Shown piece by piece: positions 38,320-45,588 of a DNA stretch of 64,000 nucleotides (position 1 is the stretch's first letter; every line of letters starts with the position of its first letter). The notes below the pieces were generated by a model. That model saw only the letters and a list, made by a program, of their open reading frames with translations. It was not told where the DNA came from and did not search any database. The DNA comes from Luteimonas abyssi (GTDB lineage Bacteria > Pseudomonadota > Gammaproteobacteria > Xanthomonadales > Xanthomonadaceae). Made by a program: the position numbers and the translations under genes. The stretch covers positions 1,647,321 to 1,711,320 of the forward strand of contig NZ_KQ759763.1 in NCBI RefSeq assembly GCF_001482195.1, written 5' to 3'.

Positions 38320-38549
38320 TGTCGAGGCATGCGTTGCATCTGTTGCACGAAGCCCTTCTCCGTCATGCACGCATCCACATCGGCGCAATCGCACTCACGA
38401 CTGCATGCATTGATGGCCTCCCGAGCAACATGTGTCGCTTCGGGGTCGTCAGGCCAGACCCAGGCTGGCCGTTCGAATCCACCGCTGCTTCCGTACAGGC
38501 AACAGCCCGACAGCAACACTGTCGCCAGCAGGCCGATGACGCGCACCAC
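38295..38549 (-). CDS. Small Cys-rich lipoprotein of unknown function
   Basis: Encodes about 84 residues from GTG 38549 (or GTG 38546). A short signal ends in the lipobox LLSGC; the mature part has several further cysteines (NACSRECDCADVDAC, MPRQC) that could form disulfides. It lies between two Tli4-like genes, in the same direction. No family is recognised. The longer open frame to 38777 starts inside copy A and is not supported. It may be an accessory immunity or envelope protein of the module; that is inference from position only. Confidence 0.55.
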   Translation of the reverse strand: MVRVIGLLATVLLSGCCLYGSSGGFERPAWVWPDDPEATHVAREAINACSRECDCADVDACMTEKGFVQQMQRMPRQCRSFSFL

Positions 38550-38587
38550 CGGCCCGGACCGCGTGCGATCAAACCAGCCCACTCCGG

Positions 38588-39595
38588 TCAGCGTCCCACT
38601 GCGCCGGACCTGAGCCGCAATGTACTCAGCACGCCTTCCCAGAACGCGATGGCCTCGTCGTCGGAAGCGAATGGCGCGTCGATGACCTCGCCTCGACCAT
38701 CCGTATGTTCCGTCGTGCTCAAGCGCAACGAAAGAAACGGCCGTTCGATCGAGTTCGCCTGCCCCTGCGACTCCCAAAGGAACTCGTACGCGGTTTTGCC
38801 CTCACTGTCGGCCCGGATCAACAATTCCTGACCAGACGCTCCGTTCACCTCGCGCGTACCGCGACGGAGCGTCTTCATGCGGGCCGCGACCTCCTCGTAA
38901 CCGGGAGGAATGGAGGACGACCGTTCCAGAAGTTCGACATCCGGCGTCCCCGTGACGTAGGACAGGAAGCGTACCGCGACGCCCGGATACCGAGGCAACA
39001 CGGCATCGGCGGTCACACGTTCCTTGTTGACCGTGCTCCGGGCGATGAAGCCCGAGTCGATACAGAATCCGGGCTCGCGCGGAATATCATTGTTCGGACG
39101 ATAACGCAGCGAGCCGGTGAGTAGCGCCTGCTGGTAATCGCTTGCCATCGATCTGGCACGCGGCGTCGCATTGCCTTGACCCGACAGCTTGAACAGCACC
39201 TGCTGCTCCGGCGCATAGGCGTACATGTCGTAGCGATACACCCGGCGGCTGTTCGGCCCATTCCAGGAGGCGAGCGAGACGTGGTGAGGATCGAAGTCTT
39301 CACGGCCGACGAACTGGCTGCCGGTCTCTGCATGCGGGCTATCGCGGAGCTCGCGCTCCTTCGCCTCCACGCGCTGCCGATATCCCGCCTCGTCCACGGT
39401 CCGGATCGTCTCGATCTCGGCATCGGCGAACGCGAACTTGGCCTCGATGCGCGCGTCCGCGGGAAGGTCCAACAGATAGCGGCCGAGGCAATGGGTTTGT
39501 TGTGCGCCCACGGTGCGATGCTCCTTAGCGATTCCTTCTTGCACGATCCCTCCTCCAAACAGGAAGGCCATCGATAGCGCGACCTCCCTGATCAC
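38588..39595 (-). CDS. Tli4-family T6SS immunity protein (copy A)
   Basis: Encodes a 335-residue protein with a signal-like N-terminus (IREVALSMAFLFGGGIVQEG), then HCLGRYLLDLPADARIEAKF, the central PGFCIDSG motif and a C-terminal IAFWEGVLSTLRLR helix. These match the Tli4 immunity pattern. The start is GTG 39595, overlapping the effector stop by four bases, so effector and immunity are translationally coupled; ATG 39571 is an alternative. It is expected to protect the producer in the periplasm against the adjacent lipase. Confidence 0.8.
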   Translation of the reverse strand: MIREVALSMAFLFGGGIVQEGIAKEHRTVGAQQTHCLGRYLLDLPADARIEAKFAFADAEIETIRTVDEAGYRQRVEAKERELRDSPHAETGSQFVGREDFDPHHVSLASWNGPNSRRVYRYDMYAYAPEQQVLFKLSGQGNATPRARSMASDYQQALLTGSLRYRPNNDIPREPGFCIDSGFIARSTVNKERVTADAVLPRYPGVAVRFLSYVTGTPDVELLERSSSIPPGYEEVAARMKTLRRGTREVNGASGQELLIRADSEGKTAYEFLWESQGQANSIERPFLSLRLSTTEHTDGRGEVIDAPFASDDEAIAFWEGVLSTLRLRSGAVGR

Positions 39596-41274
39596 GCCCA
39601 ATCGGCCTCTTGAGCGATTTTCACGACGCTGTACATCGTGGCCCACCTCGCCCGGTCGTCGTTATAACTGGCTTGGTGGTCGTAGCCTTTGCGGGGCGTC
39701 CCATTGTGATCTGCCGCGGCGTATTGGCCCTGGCCCTGGTCGCCTTGACGGAAGTTGGCGGCCACCGATCCCATCCCGGGCGCCCCTCCCGAGACCGCAG
39801 GAACGGTTTCATCCCCCGGCGCATCCTGAGCCGCGATTTTGAGCTCCAGTTGTGCGCTGCCGTGACTCAAACGCACGGAGTCCTTCCCGTTGTCCGAGAC
39901 GACGCCAAGCGACGCGACCTCCGCACCCGTCGGAAGATTCGAGCCAGCCCAGTGCAGCCTTCCCCAGGCGTGCATCTTGCTGTCATCGCCGTAATGGACA
40001 TACGCCGGGTCCGGGTAAGCACCTGAGATCGCGCCATGGAACGCTTTCACTTCGTCGATGCGATCGTCGAACAACGCCAAGGGATCCAGTTCGCCGCCGA
40101 TGCTCTCCATGGCCCCGGCCGATACCGTAAGAGCTGCCGGATCGAGCATGCCGGCGTTATGCGCGGGAACGAGACCGTACCAGGCACGGTTTTGGTAGAT
40201 CTCGCCGTAAGGATCACCCAGCGCAGGCAAGGCGGCTGACGGGCGTCCACCTGCAGGGCCGCCGAGCTTCAACCAGTCGCGCTGATCCTGGGAGCCGACG
40301 CCGTACTCCGGCATCGGGCAGAGCTCGAGTGCTCCTGGAGAGTTCCCCATGATGGCCGTTACCTCAGCGGCATTACGTCCCAGAACAACTTTGGCGACAC
40401 CTTCGAAACCCGAGCGCATACGCTTGTAGGTCGCGGGTGCGCCCGTCGCCGGCATGACCCCGTGAACAACGCCAAGGACACGCTCATACGCGTGTATACG
40501 GTCCATGGCACGGGCGACGAATCCCCCCATCGAGTGCGTGACGAGGATGACTTTTATTTTTTCTGCATCGGCACCGATTTCGTTCCGATAGTGATCGATG
40601 ACGACGTCATCAATGTATTTGATGATGTCGTCGGCACTCTCTTCATTGGATCGAAGCCAGTTGTAGCCCCCCGCCCACACCTCGAACCGATATGCCGCGG
40701 CGTGCTTCACCTCGTCGCTCGTCAAACCGGCATTGCCGACGGTGTCGCCGTAATCGGTGGGCGATCGGCGGTACAGTTGTCCATCCCCCCATGACTCCAG
40801 AAAGGCGGCGCTTTCCATCAAGGCGTTCAACTCTTTCTGCATGGCGCTCATGACGGGGTGATACGCGGAACGCATCAGGCTCCCCCAGCCCCTGGTTTTC
40901 GCTTCTTCCTTGCTCAGAGCGCCCTCGGTATCGATCGGGCCGCGATCGTCGACCTCGGTGCTGTCCGGATCCAACATGGTCTGGCGGGTCGCAGGCCCTC
41001 GAAAGAAAAATCCGACCAATGTCCCAACGGCACTCAGGATCGAGAGAACGCTGTCCATATTCGGCGGACGCCAGACGGAACCGCCTCCTTCGGACGCTCT
41101 GAGATTGGTACCCATGATTCCAGGCAGGAAAATGACGGGAATGATGGCGTCAGGCTCGCAGAGTACGAGGCACTCACCCGTATCCGTCGTGGGGGTCAAA
41201 CGTGTGTGCGCCTGCGGGCGGCCCTGATCATCGCGCCCCGACTGGGAGACGTGGGAGGATGGTGTTGTCGTCAT
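39592..41274 (-). CDS. Tle4-like T6SS lipase effector (alpha/beta hydrolase)
   Basis: Encodes a 560-residue alpha/beta hydrolase. The oxyanion region PVIFLPGIMGTNLR (about 46-59), the nucleophile elbow THSMGG with Ser248, Asp488 in APGDETVPAV and His533 in GYDHQASYND form a plausible catalytic triad. There is no signal peptide, which fits delivery by a VgrG spike rather than Sec. Tle4-type effectors (for example TplE of Pseudomonas) are phospholipases next to a vgrG and a Tli4 gene, the arrangement seen here. It starts 3 bp after the vgrG stop. G+C is clearly lower than in flanking flagellar genes. A PGAP1-like lipase label would describe the same fold. Confidence 0.85.
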   Translation of the reverse strand: MTTTPSSHVSQSGRDDQGRPQAHTRLTPTTDTGECLVLCEPDAIIPVIFLPGIMGTNLRASEGGGSVWRPPNMDSVLSILSAVGTLVGFFFRGPATRQTMLDPDSTEVDDRGPIDTEGALSKEEAKTRGWGSLMRSAYHPVMSAMQKELNALMESAAFLESWGDGQLYRRSPTDYGDTVGNAGLTSDEVKHAAAYRFEVWAGGYNWLRSNEESADDIIKYIDDVVIDHYRNEIGADAEKIKVILVTHSMGGFVARAMDRIHAYERVLGVVHGVMPATGAPATYKRMRSGFEGVAKVVLGRNAAEVTAIMGNSPGALELCPMPEYGVGSQDQRDWLKLGGPAGGRPSAALPALGDPYGEIYQNRAWYGLVPAHNAGMLDPAALTVSAGAMESIGGELDPLALFDDRIDEVKAFHGAISGAYPDPAYVHYGDDSKMHAWGRLHWAGSNLPTGAEVASLGVVSDNGKDSVRLSHGSAQLELKIAAQDAPGDETVPAVSGGAPGMGSVAANFRQGDQGQGQYAAADHNGTPRKGYDHQASYNDDRARWATMYSVVKIAQEADWA

Positions 41275-41277
41275 GCG

Positions 41278-44200
41278 TCAGGAATCCTTTCCGAGGACTT
41301 TCAGCACAACGCTTTCCAGCGACATGCCCTGCTGCGGCGGGAGTCGGCCCTCGCCGTCGGTCACGGCTTGGATGATTGCGCCATCCGCCCGCTGGATCTC
41401 CACCCTGGTATTACGCAGGGGCTCTCCGGTCCGTCTGTGCTTCATCACGTATTTCTGATCGAATTTCGTCTCCGGCCAGGCATTCATCTCCCGGCTCAGC
41501 TGGGTCGGCCCGATGAGGCTGTGCCTGGACGCATGCGCCTTGATCGTGCCCGGGCAGGCCAGCGTGATGTTGCCGCCCTCGATGGTCAGGCTGGCCCCGC
41601 CCGCGGTGGCGAGGTGGATGGTCCTGCCGGCCGCGAGGTCCACCTCCGCGTTCGCGCTGACCACCTTCAGCGCGTCCTTGCTGCGAATTCTTATCTCGTG
41701 GTTCTGCGCCTGCAGGTCCAGCTCGCCTTCGCCGGCCACCACGCTCAGGGCGTTGTCTTCGGTCTGACCTTCCACCGCCGCGGCCAGCAGGCCGATCGCC
41801 TGGCCGGCATGCACGCGGAGGTCGCCGGCCACGCCCAGGTGGCTGGCCGCGCCGCTGGCCAGGGTCAGGGTCTCGCCCGTGCTCCAGGTCAGCGATTGGC
41901 CGGCGATCAGGCCGATGCCGGCCGGCGCCGCCAGGCCCAGCAGCGCGTCGCCGGTGTGCGGCACCCGACCCTCGCCGGCCGCCGGGCTGCGCTCGGCCGC
42001 GGCGCCTTGCGCCTCGTCCCAGGTCGCGCCCGGCACCGTCGTCTTCGCGCTGGTGCGCAGGGCCGCCAGCGGCGCTTCTTCGCCGATGAGGTTGGATTGG
42101 CGGGGCTCGGTGGCCCCTTCGTGGCCGGCCAGCTTCACCGTCTGGTGGGTGCCGGCCGCCTGCGAGAAGGTCTCGCCGAGCTTGGCCAGCTGGTCGAGCA
42201 AGGCCGTCGGGGCGACGGCGTCGCCGGCCGGCGTGCTGCCGTCGCGGCCGTAGGCGGACAGCCACAGGCCGCGCTCGGCGCGCACCGCGCCCCAGGCGTC
42301 GGTGCGCAGTTCGAAGCCTTCGCCGCGGAAGCTGCCGCGGTAGTTGTCGGCCTGGTGGATCAGGTGACCCAGGTTGAGCTGGCTCGCGGCCTGGGTGGTC
42401 GCCAGCTGCAGGCGCAACTGGCCGTCCGAGTCGTCGAACACCAGCCGGGTGTGGCCGCTGCCGCCCCACTCCTTGGATTGCACGCCCCACAGGGCGGCGG
42501 CGTTGCGGTGGGCGTCGTCGCCGGCACCGGCGCCGTGCCACGGCGGGGCATGGCCACCGGCCAGGTTGGCCTGCGCGCTCGGGCGGTGGTCGCCGGCCTG
42601 GCCGTAGGCGCTGGTGTCGGCCTCCGCGCTCTGCCCGCCCGGCGTGGCCGGCACGCCGGCTTCGCCGCGGCCGTTGTACAGCGCACCGACCACCACCGGC
42701 CGGTCGATGTCGCCGTCCAGGAACGCCACCAGCACTTCCTGACCGATCCGCGGCAGGAACTGGCTGCCCACGCCGGGGCCGGCGTAGCGCTGGGCCACGC
42801 GCAACCAGCACGACGCCTTCGCGGTGTCGCCACCGGCGCCGTCCATGAAATGGAACTTCACCCGGATCCGGCCCAGGCGGTCGCAATGGACCTCCCCACG
42901 GCCGTTGGGCGAGGTGCCGCCGTCGCCATCGACCACGAGCGCGCTCTGGTAGCCGGGGGCGGTCGGGCGCGGGTTGAAGCGCACGCCGGTGTCGTCGGCC
43001 AGCACCGGCCGCCACGGGCGGGCGCGGCTCACGGCTTCGAAGCGGGCGGCGTAGCCCACGGATTCGGCGCGCTGTTGCAGGGCTTCGGACAGGGCCGCCT
43101 CCGTGGGGCCTGTGCCCGATCCGTCGGTCCAGACGCTGCCGGTGGCGTGATCGAGGCCTGATGCCGGGCCGTCGTCCCTCATCAGGCCGCCGTCGAGCAG
43201 GTCGGCGGCTGGGCCGAGGTGCTCGTCGATCTGTGCGCGCAGGTCGGTGGGCAGGTTGTTCACCCCCAACTGGCGGACGCGGGTGATCAGCAGTGCCTCC
43301 GGCGCGCCGTCGGCCGGGCCCGGGGCCTGGGTCAGCCGGAACCAGGTCCCGGCGCGCAGGGTGCGCGCGGTCGCTTCGCCCTGCCAGCCGTCGCGGCGGG
43401 CTTCCTCGGCCTGCGCCATCAACCCGGCGTAGCGCTCGGCCTCGGCGGCATCGGCGAAGGCGTAGGCACCCACCGGATCGTAGGCGGCCAGGGACACGTC
43501 GTGCTCCGCGCCTTCCAGCGGCAGGTCCACGCCCAGGGCCTGGGCGCGCTTGTAGTCGTGGCTGAGCAGGGTCAGGCGGTCGCTGCCCAACTGGCGGCGG
43601 CGGCCGATCGACAACACGCTGTCTTCCGATTCGGTGGCGTCGCTGCGGTGGAAGCGGATCCCGCCGTGGGCGCTCGAGGCCGGGTCCTCCGGCGCCTGCG
43701 CGCTGTCGGCGAACAGCACCAGCGCATGTCCGCCCGCGGCGTCCTCGTCCTCTTCCAGCCGCCAGCCCAGGCCTTCTTCGGCCAGCAGCCGGGCCACGAA
43801 ATCGGCGTCGCTCTCGCGGTACTGCACGCAATAGCTGCGCGGCCGGGTCTCGCTGACGAAGCCGGCGACCTCGTCGCCCAGCCGCCACTGCGCCAACGGC
43901 GCGTAGCCGGCGAACACCGCCTCGACGATCTCGATCACCGTCTTGTCCTGGAACACCCGGCTGTGCCGGCCCTGGCCCAGCAGCCAGCTCCACGGCACCA
44001 CGGTCAGGCGGTAGCGCGCCAGGCCGCTGTCGGCCCCGAGCAGCACCGCTTCGCGGACCACGCCGCTGCGGCGGACGTCGCCGCCGTCGGCCCGGCGCGT
44101 GCGCAACGTCGCCGGCTGGCCCAGCCAGTCCGCCAGCGGCAGGCCGGCGTCGGTCGAGAGCACGTCGATGCGCCATTCGAAGCCCGACGACAGCCCCTCC

Positions 44201-44313
44201 TCCCCCGCCCAGCGCTCCACCAGCAACGGCGTGGCCGCGGGCAGCTCCAGGCGGTGCAGCCGGGTCGCATCGTCGATGCGGGCGAGGCTGGCGAGTGTAC
44301 GGATGACGTCCAT
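41278..44313 (-). CDS. vgrG: T6SS spike protein VgrG with C-terminal extension
   Basis: Encodes a 1011-residue VgrG. The N-terminal gp27/gp5-like part (from RLHRLELPAATPLLVERW through FVARLLAEEGLGWRLEED) is followed by the gp5 OB region (QEVLVAFLDGDIDRPVVVGA) and a DUF2345-type beta-helix (ALSVVAGEGELDLQAQNHEI, LTIEGGNITLACPGTIKAHA). About 80 residues after it (from ASRHSLIGPTQLSRE to the end) contain a transthyretin-like segment (GEPLRNTRVEIQRADGAIIQ) that probably binds the Tle4-like effector. ATG 44313 is the start; the open frame upstream only reflects GC. No other T6SS structural gene is present, so it relies on an apparatus elsewhere. Confidence 0.93.
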   Translation of the reverse strand: MDVIRTLASLARIDDATRLHRLELPAATPLLVERWAGEEGLSSGFEWRIDVLSTDAGLPLADWLGQPATLRTRRADGGDVRRSGVVREAVLLGADSGLARYRLTVVPWSWLLGQGRHSRVFQDKTVIEIVEAVFAGYAPLAQWRLGDEVAGFVSETRPRSYCVQYRESDADFVARLLAEEGLGWRLEEDEDAAGGHALVLFADSAQAPEDPASSAHGGIRFHRSDATESEDSVLSIGRRRQLGSDRLTLLSHDYKRAQALGVDLPLEGAEHDVSLAAYDPVGAYAFADAAEAERYAGLMAQAEEARRDGWQGEATARTLRAGTWFRLTQAPGPADGAPEALLITRVRQLGVNNLPTDLRAQIDEHLGPAADLLDGGLMRDDGPASGLDHATGSVWTDGSGTGPTEAALSEALQQRAESVGYAARFEAVSRARPWRPVLADDTGVRFNPRPTAPGYQSALVVDGDGGTSPNGRGEVHCDRLGRIRVKFHFMDGAGGDTAKASCWLRVAQRYAGPGVGSQFLPRIGQEVLVAFLDGDIDRPVVVGALYNGRGEAGVPATPGGQSAEADTSAYGQAGDHRPSAQANLAGGHAPPWHGAGAGDDAHRNAAALWGVQSKEWGGSGHTRLVFDDSDGQLRLQLATTQAASQLNLGHLIHQADNYRGSFRGEGFELRTDAWGAVRAERGLWLSAYGRDGSTPAGDAVAPTALLDQLAKLGETFSQAAGTHQTVKLAGHEGATEPRQSNLIGEEAPLAALRTSAKTTVPGATWDEAQGAAAERSPAAGEGRVPHTGDALLGLAAPAGIGLIAGQSLTWSTGETLTLASGAASHLGVAGDLRVHAGQAIGLLAAAVEGQTEDNALSVVAGEGELDLQAQNHEIRIRSKDALKVVSANAEVDLAAGRTIHLATAGGASLTIEGGNITLACPGTIKAHASRHSLIGPTQLSREMNAWPETKFDQKYVMKHRRTGEPLRNTRVEIQRADGAIIQAVTDGEGRLPPQQGMSLESVVLKVLGKDS

Positions 44314-44402
44314 GCAGTCTGATATCCCCCGGGCGGGCGTCCTGCCCCATGGCCCGATGATGCCATCCCCCGGCGTCGAATCAACCTTCGGCCGGGCGCC
44401 GG

Positions 44403-44418
44403 CGGCACGGTGCTTGCA
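44403..44418 (+). promoter_or_regulatory. Sigma-54 promoter of flhB-flhA
   Basis: CGGCACGGTGCTTGCA with GG-N10-GC spacing, 33 bp before the flhB ATG. Its 3' half is part of an inverted repeat GCTTGC-ATC-GCAAGC (44412-44426) that spans the -12 element and ends just before the predicted start site. Confidence 0.87.
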
Positions 44419-44451
44419 TCGCAAGCGCGGACGCCCGGATGCCCGATACGC

Positions 44452-45588
44452 ATGGCCGAGAACGAAAACGGTCAGGAAAAAACCGAACAGCCCACCGAAA
44501 AACGCCTGCGCGAAGCCCGTGAAAAAGGCAATGTTCCGCGCTCGCGCGAGTTGTCGACGGTGGCCGTGTTCGGCGCGGGCGTGGCCGCCCTGCTGGCCCT
44601 GGGCGGTGGTCTGACGGCCCGCGCGATGGACTGGATGCGCGGCGCGCTGAGCCCCGACCGATCTCTGCTGGAAACACCGGAGCTGCTGTTCGGGCACATG
44701 GGCGGGCTGATGCTGGGCTTCGCCTGGATCCTGGCGCCGCTGCTGCTGGTCACCCTGTTGGCCTGCTTCATCGCGCCCCTGGTCATGGGCGGCCTGAACT
44801 TCTCCAGCAAGAGCCTGGTTCCCGATCCCAAACGCCTGAATCCGATCTCGGGGCTCAAACGCATCTACGGCCCGGAGGGCCTGGCCGAGCTGCTGAAATC
44901 GCTGCTTCGCGTGGTGCTGGTGGGCACGGCGGCGGCATTGTTCCTGTGGCCCGGCCTGCAGCGGTTGAAGGCGATGGTGCACCAGCCGCTGGAAGATGCC
45001 GCCCGCGGCGGGCTGAGCTTCGCGTTGTGGATGCTGATGGCGACCGCCGCCGCACTGCTGCTGCTCGGCCTGCTCGATGCGCCCTATCAGCGCTGGAACT
45101 GGCGCCGCAAACTGATGATGACGCGCCAGGAGCTGCGCGAGGAGCTCAAGCAGACCGAAGGCAAGCCGGAGGTCAAGGGACGTATCCGCCAGTTGCAGAT
45201 GCAGATGTCGCAGCGCCGGATGATGGAAGACGTCCCCAAGGCCGACGTGATCGTGGTCAATCCCACCCATTACGCCGTCGCGCTCAAGTACGAAGGCGGC
45301 TCGATGCGCGCGCCGACCGTGGTCGCCAAGGGCGTCGACGAACTGGCGATGAGCATCCGCGAAATCGCCGAGCGGCACCGCATCGCCCTGGTCTCGGCAC
45401 CGCCTCTGGCACGCGTCTTGTATCGGGAGGCGGAGATCGGCCAGGAAATCCCCGTGAAGCTCTACGCCGCCGTTGCCCAGGTGCTCTCCTATGTCTACCA
45501 GCTGAAGAGCTGGCGGCCGGGCACGCCACGTCCGGAGCTGTCGACCATCGACGTCGACGAAGGCGGCGACACCGGAGCCGCGCCATGA
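44452..45588 (+). CDS. flhB: Flagellar export switch protein FlhB
   Basis: Encodes a 378-residue export protein: four membrane helices, then a cytoplasmic domain with the autocleavage site NPTH (Asn270-Pro271) in VVNPTHYAVALKYEGG. Cleavage switches export from rod/hook to filament substrates in concert with FliK. The N-terminus GQEKTEQPTEKRLREAREKG is diagnostic. It overlaps flhA by ATGA and stands directly behind a sigma-54 promoter. Confidence 0.97.
   Translation: MAENENGQEKTEQPTEKRLREAREKGNVPRSRELSTVAVFGAGVAALLALGGGLTARAMDWMRGALSPDRSLLETPELLFGHMGGLMLGFAWILAPLLLVTLLACFIAPLVMGGLNFSSKSLVPDPKRLNPISGLKRIYGPEGLAELLKSLLRVVLVGTAAALFLWPGLQRLKAMVHQPLEDAARGGLSFALWMLMATAAALLLLGLLDAPYQRWNWRRKLMMTRQELREELKQTEGKPEVKGRIRQLQMQMSQRRMMEDVPKADVIVVNPTHYAVALKYEGGSMRAPTVVAKGVDELAMSIREIAERHRIALVSAPPLARVLYREAEIGQEIPVKLYAAVAQVLSYVYQLKSWRPGTPRPELSTIDVDEGGDTGAAP

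Larger units (their letters stand above)
37327..44313 (-). other. T6SS cargo module inside the flagellar locus
   Basis: Five genes all on the minus strand (vgrG, tle4-like, tli4-like A, small lipoprotein, tli4-like B) lie between fliR/MHYT-GGDEF-EAL and flhB, which point the other way. Genes overlap or nearly touch, as in one operon. Local G+C falls in the effector part: 27 of 60 bases in 40561-40620, against 44 of 60 in 46321-46380 of flhA. No integrase, transposase or attachment repeats were seen at the edges. The spike gene is high in GC for most of its length, so acquisition may have been by exchange of the 3' cargo end. Confidence 0.8.

Noticed and set aside
40118..40125. GCCGATAC on the plus strand inside the lipase gene
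   Set aside because: No -35 at the required spacing (GATGC there) and no gene downstream in that direction.
40858..43161. 767-codon plus-strand open frame
   Set aside because: Antisense to vgrG, low complexity, no recognisable domain.
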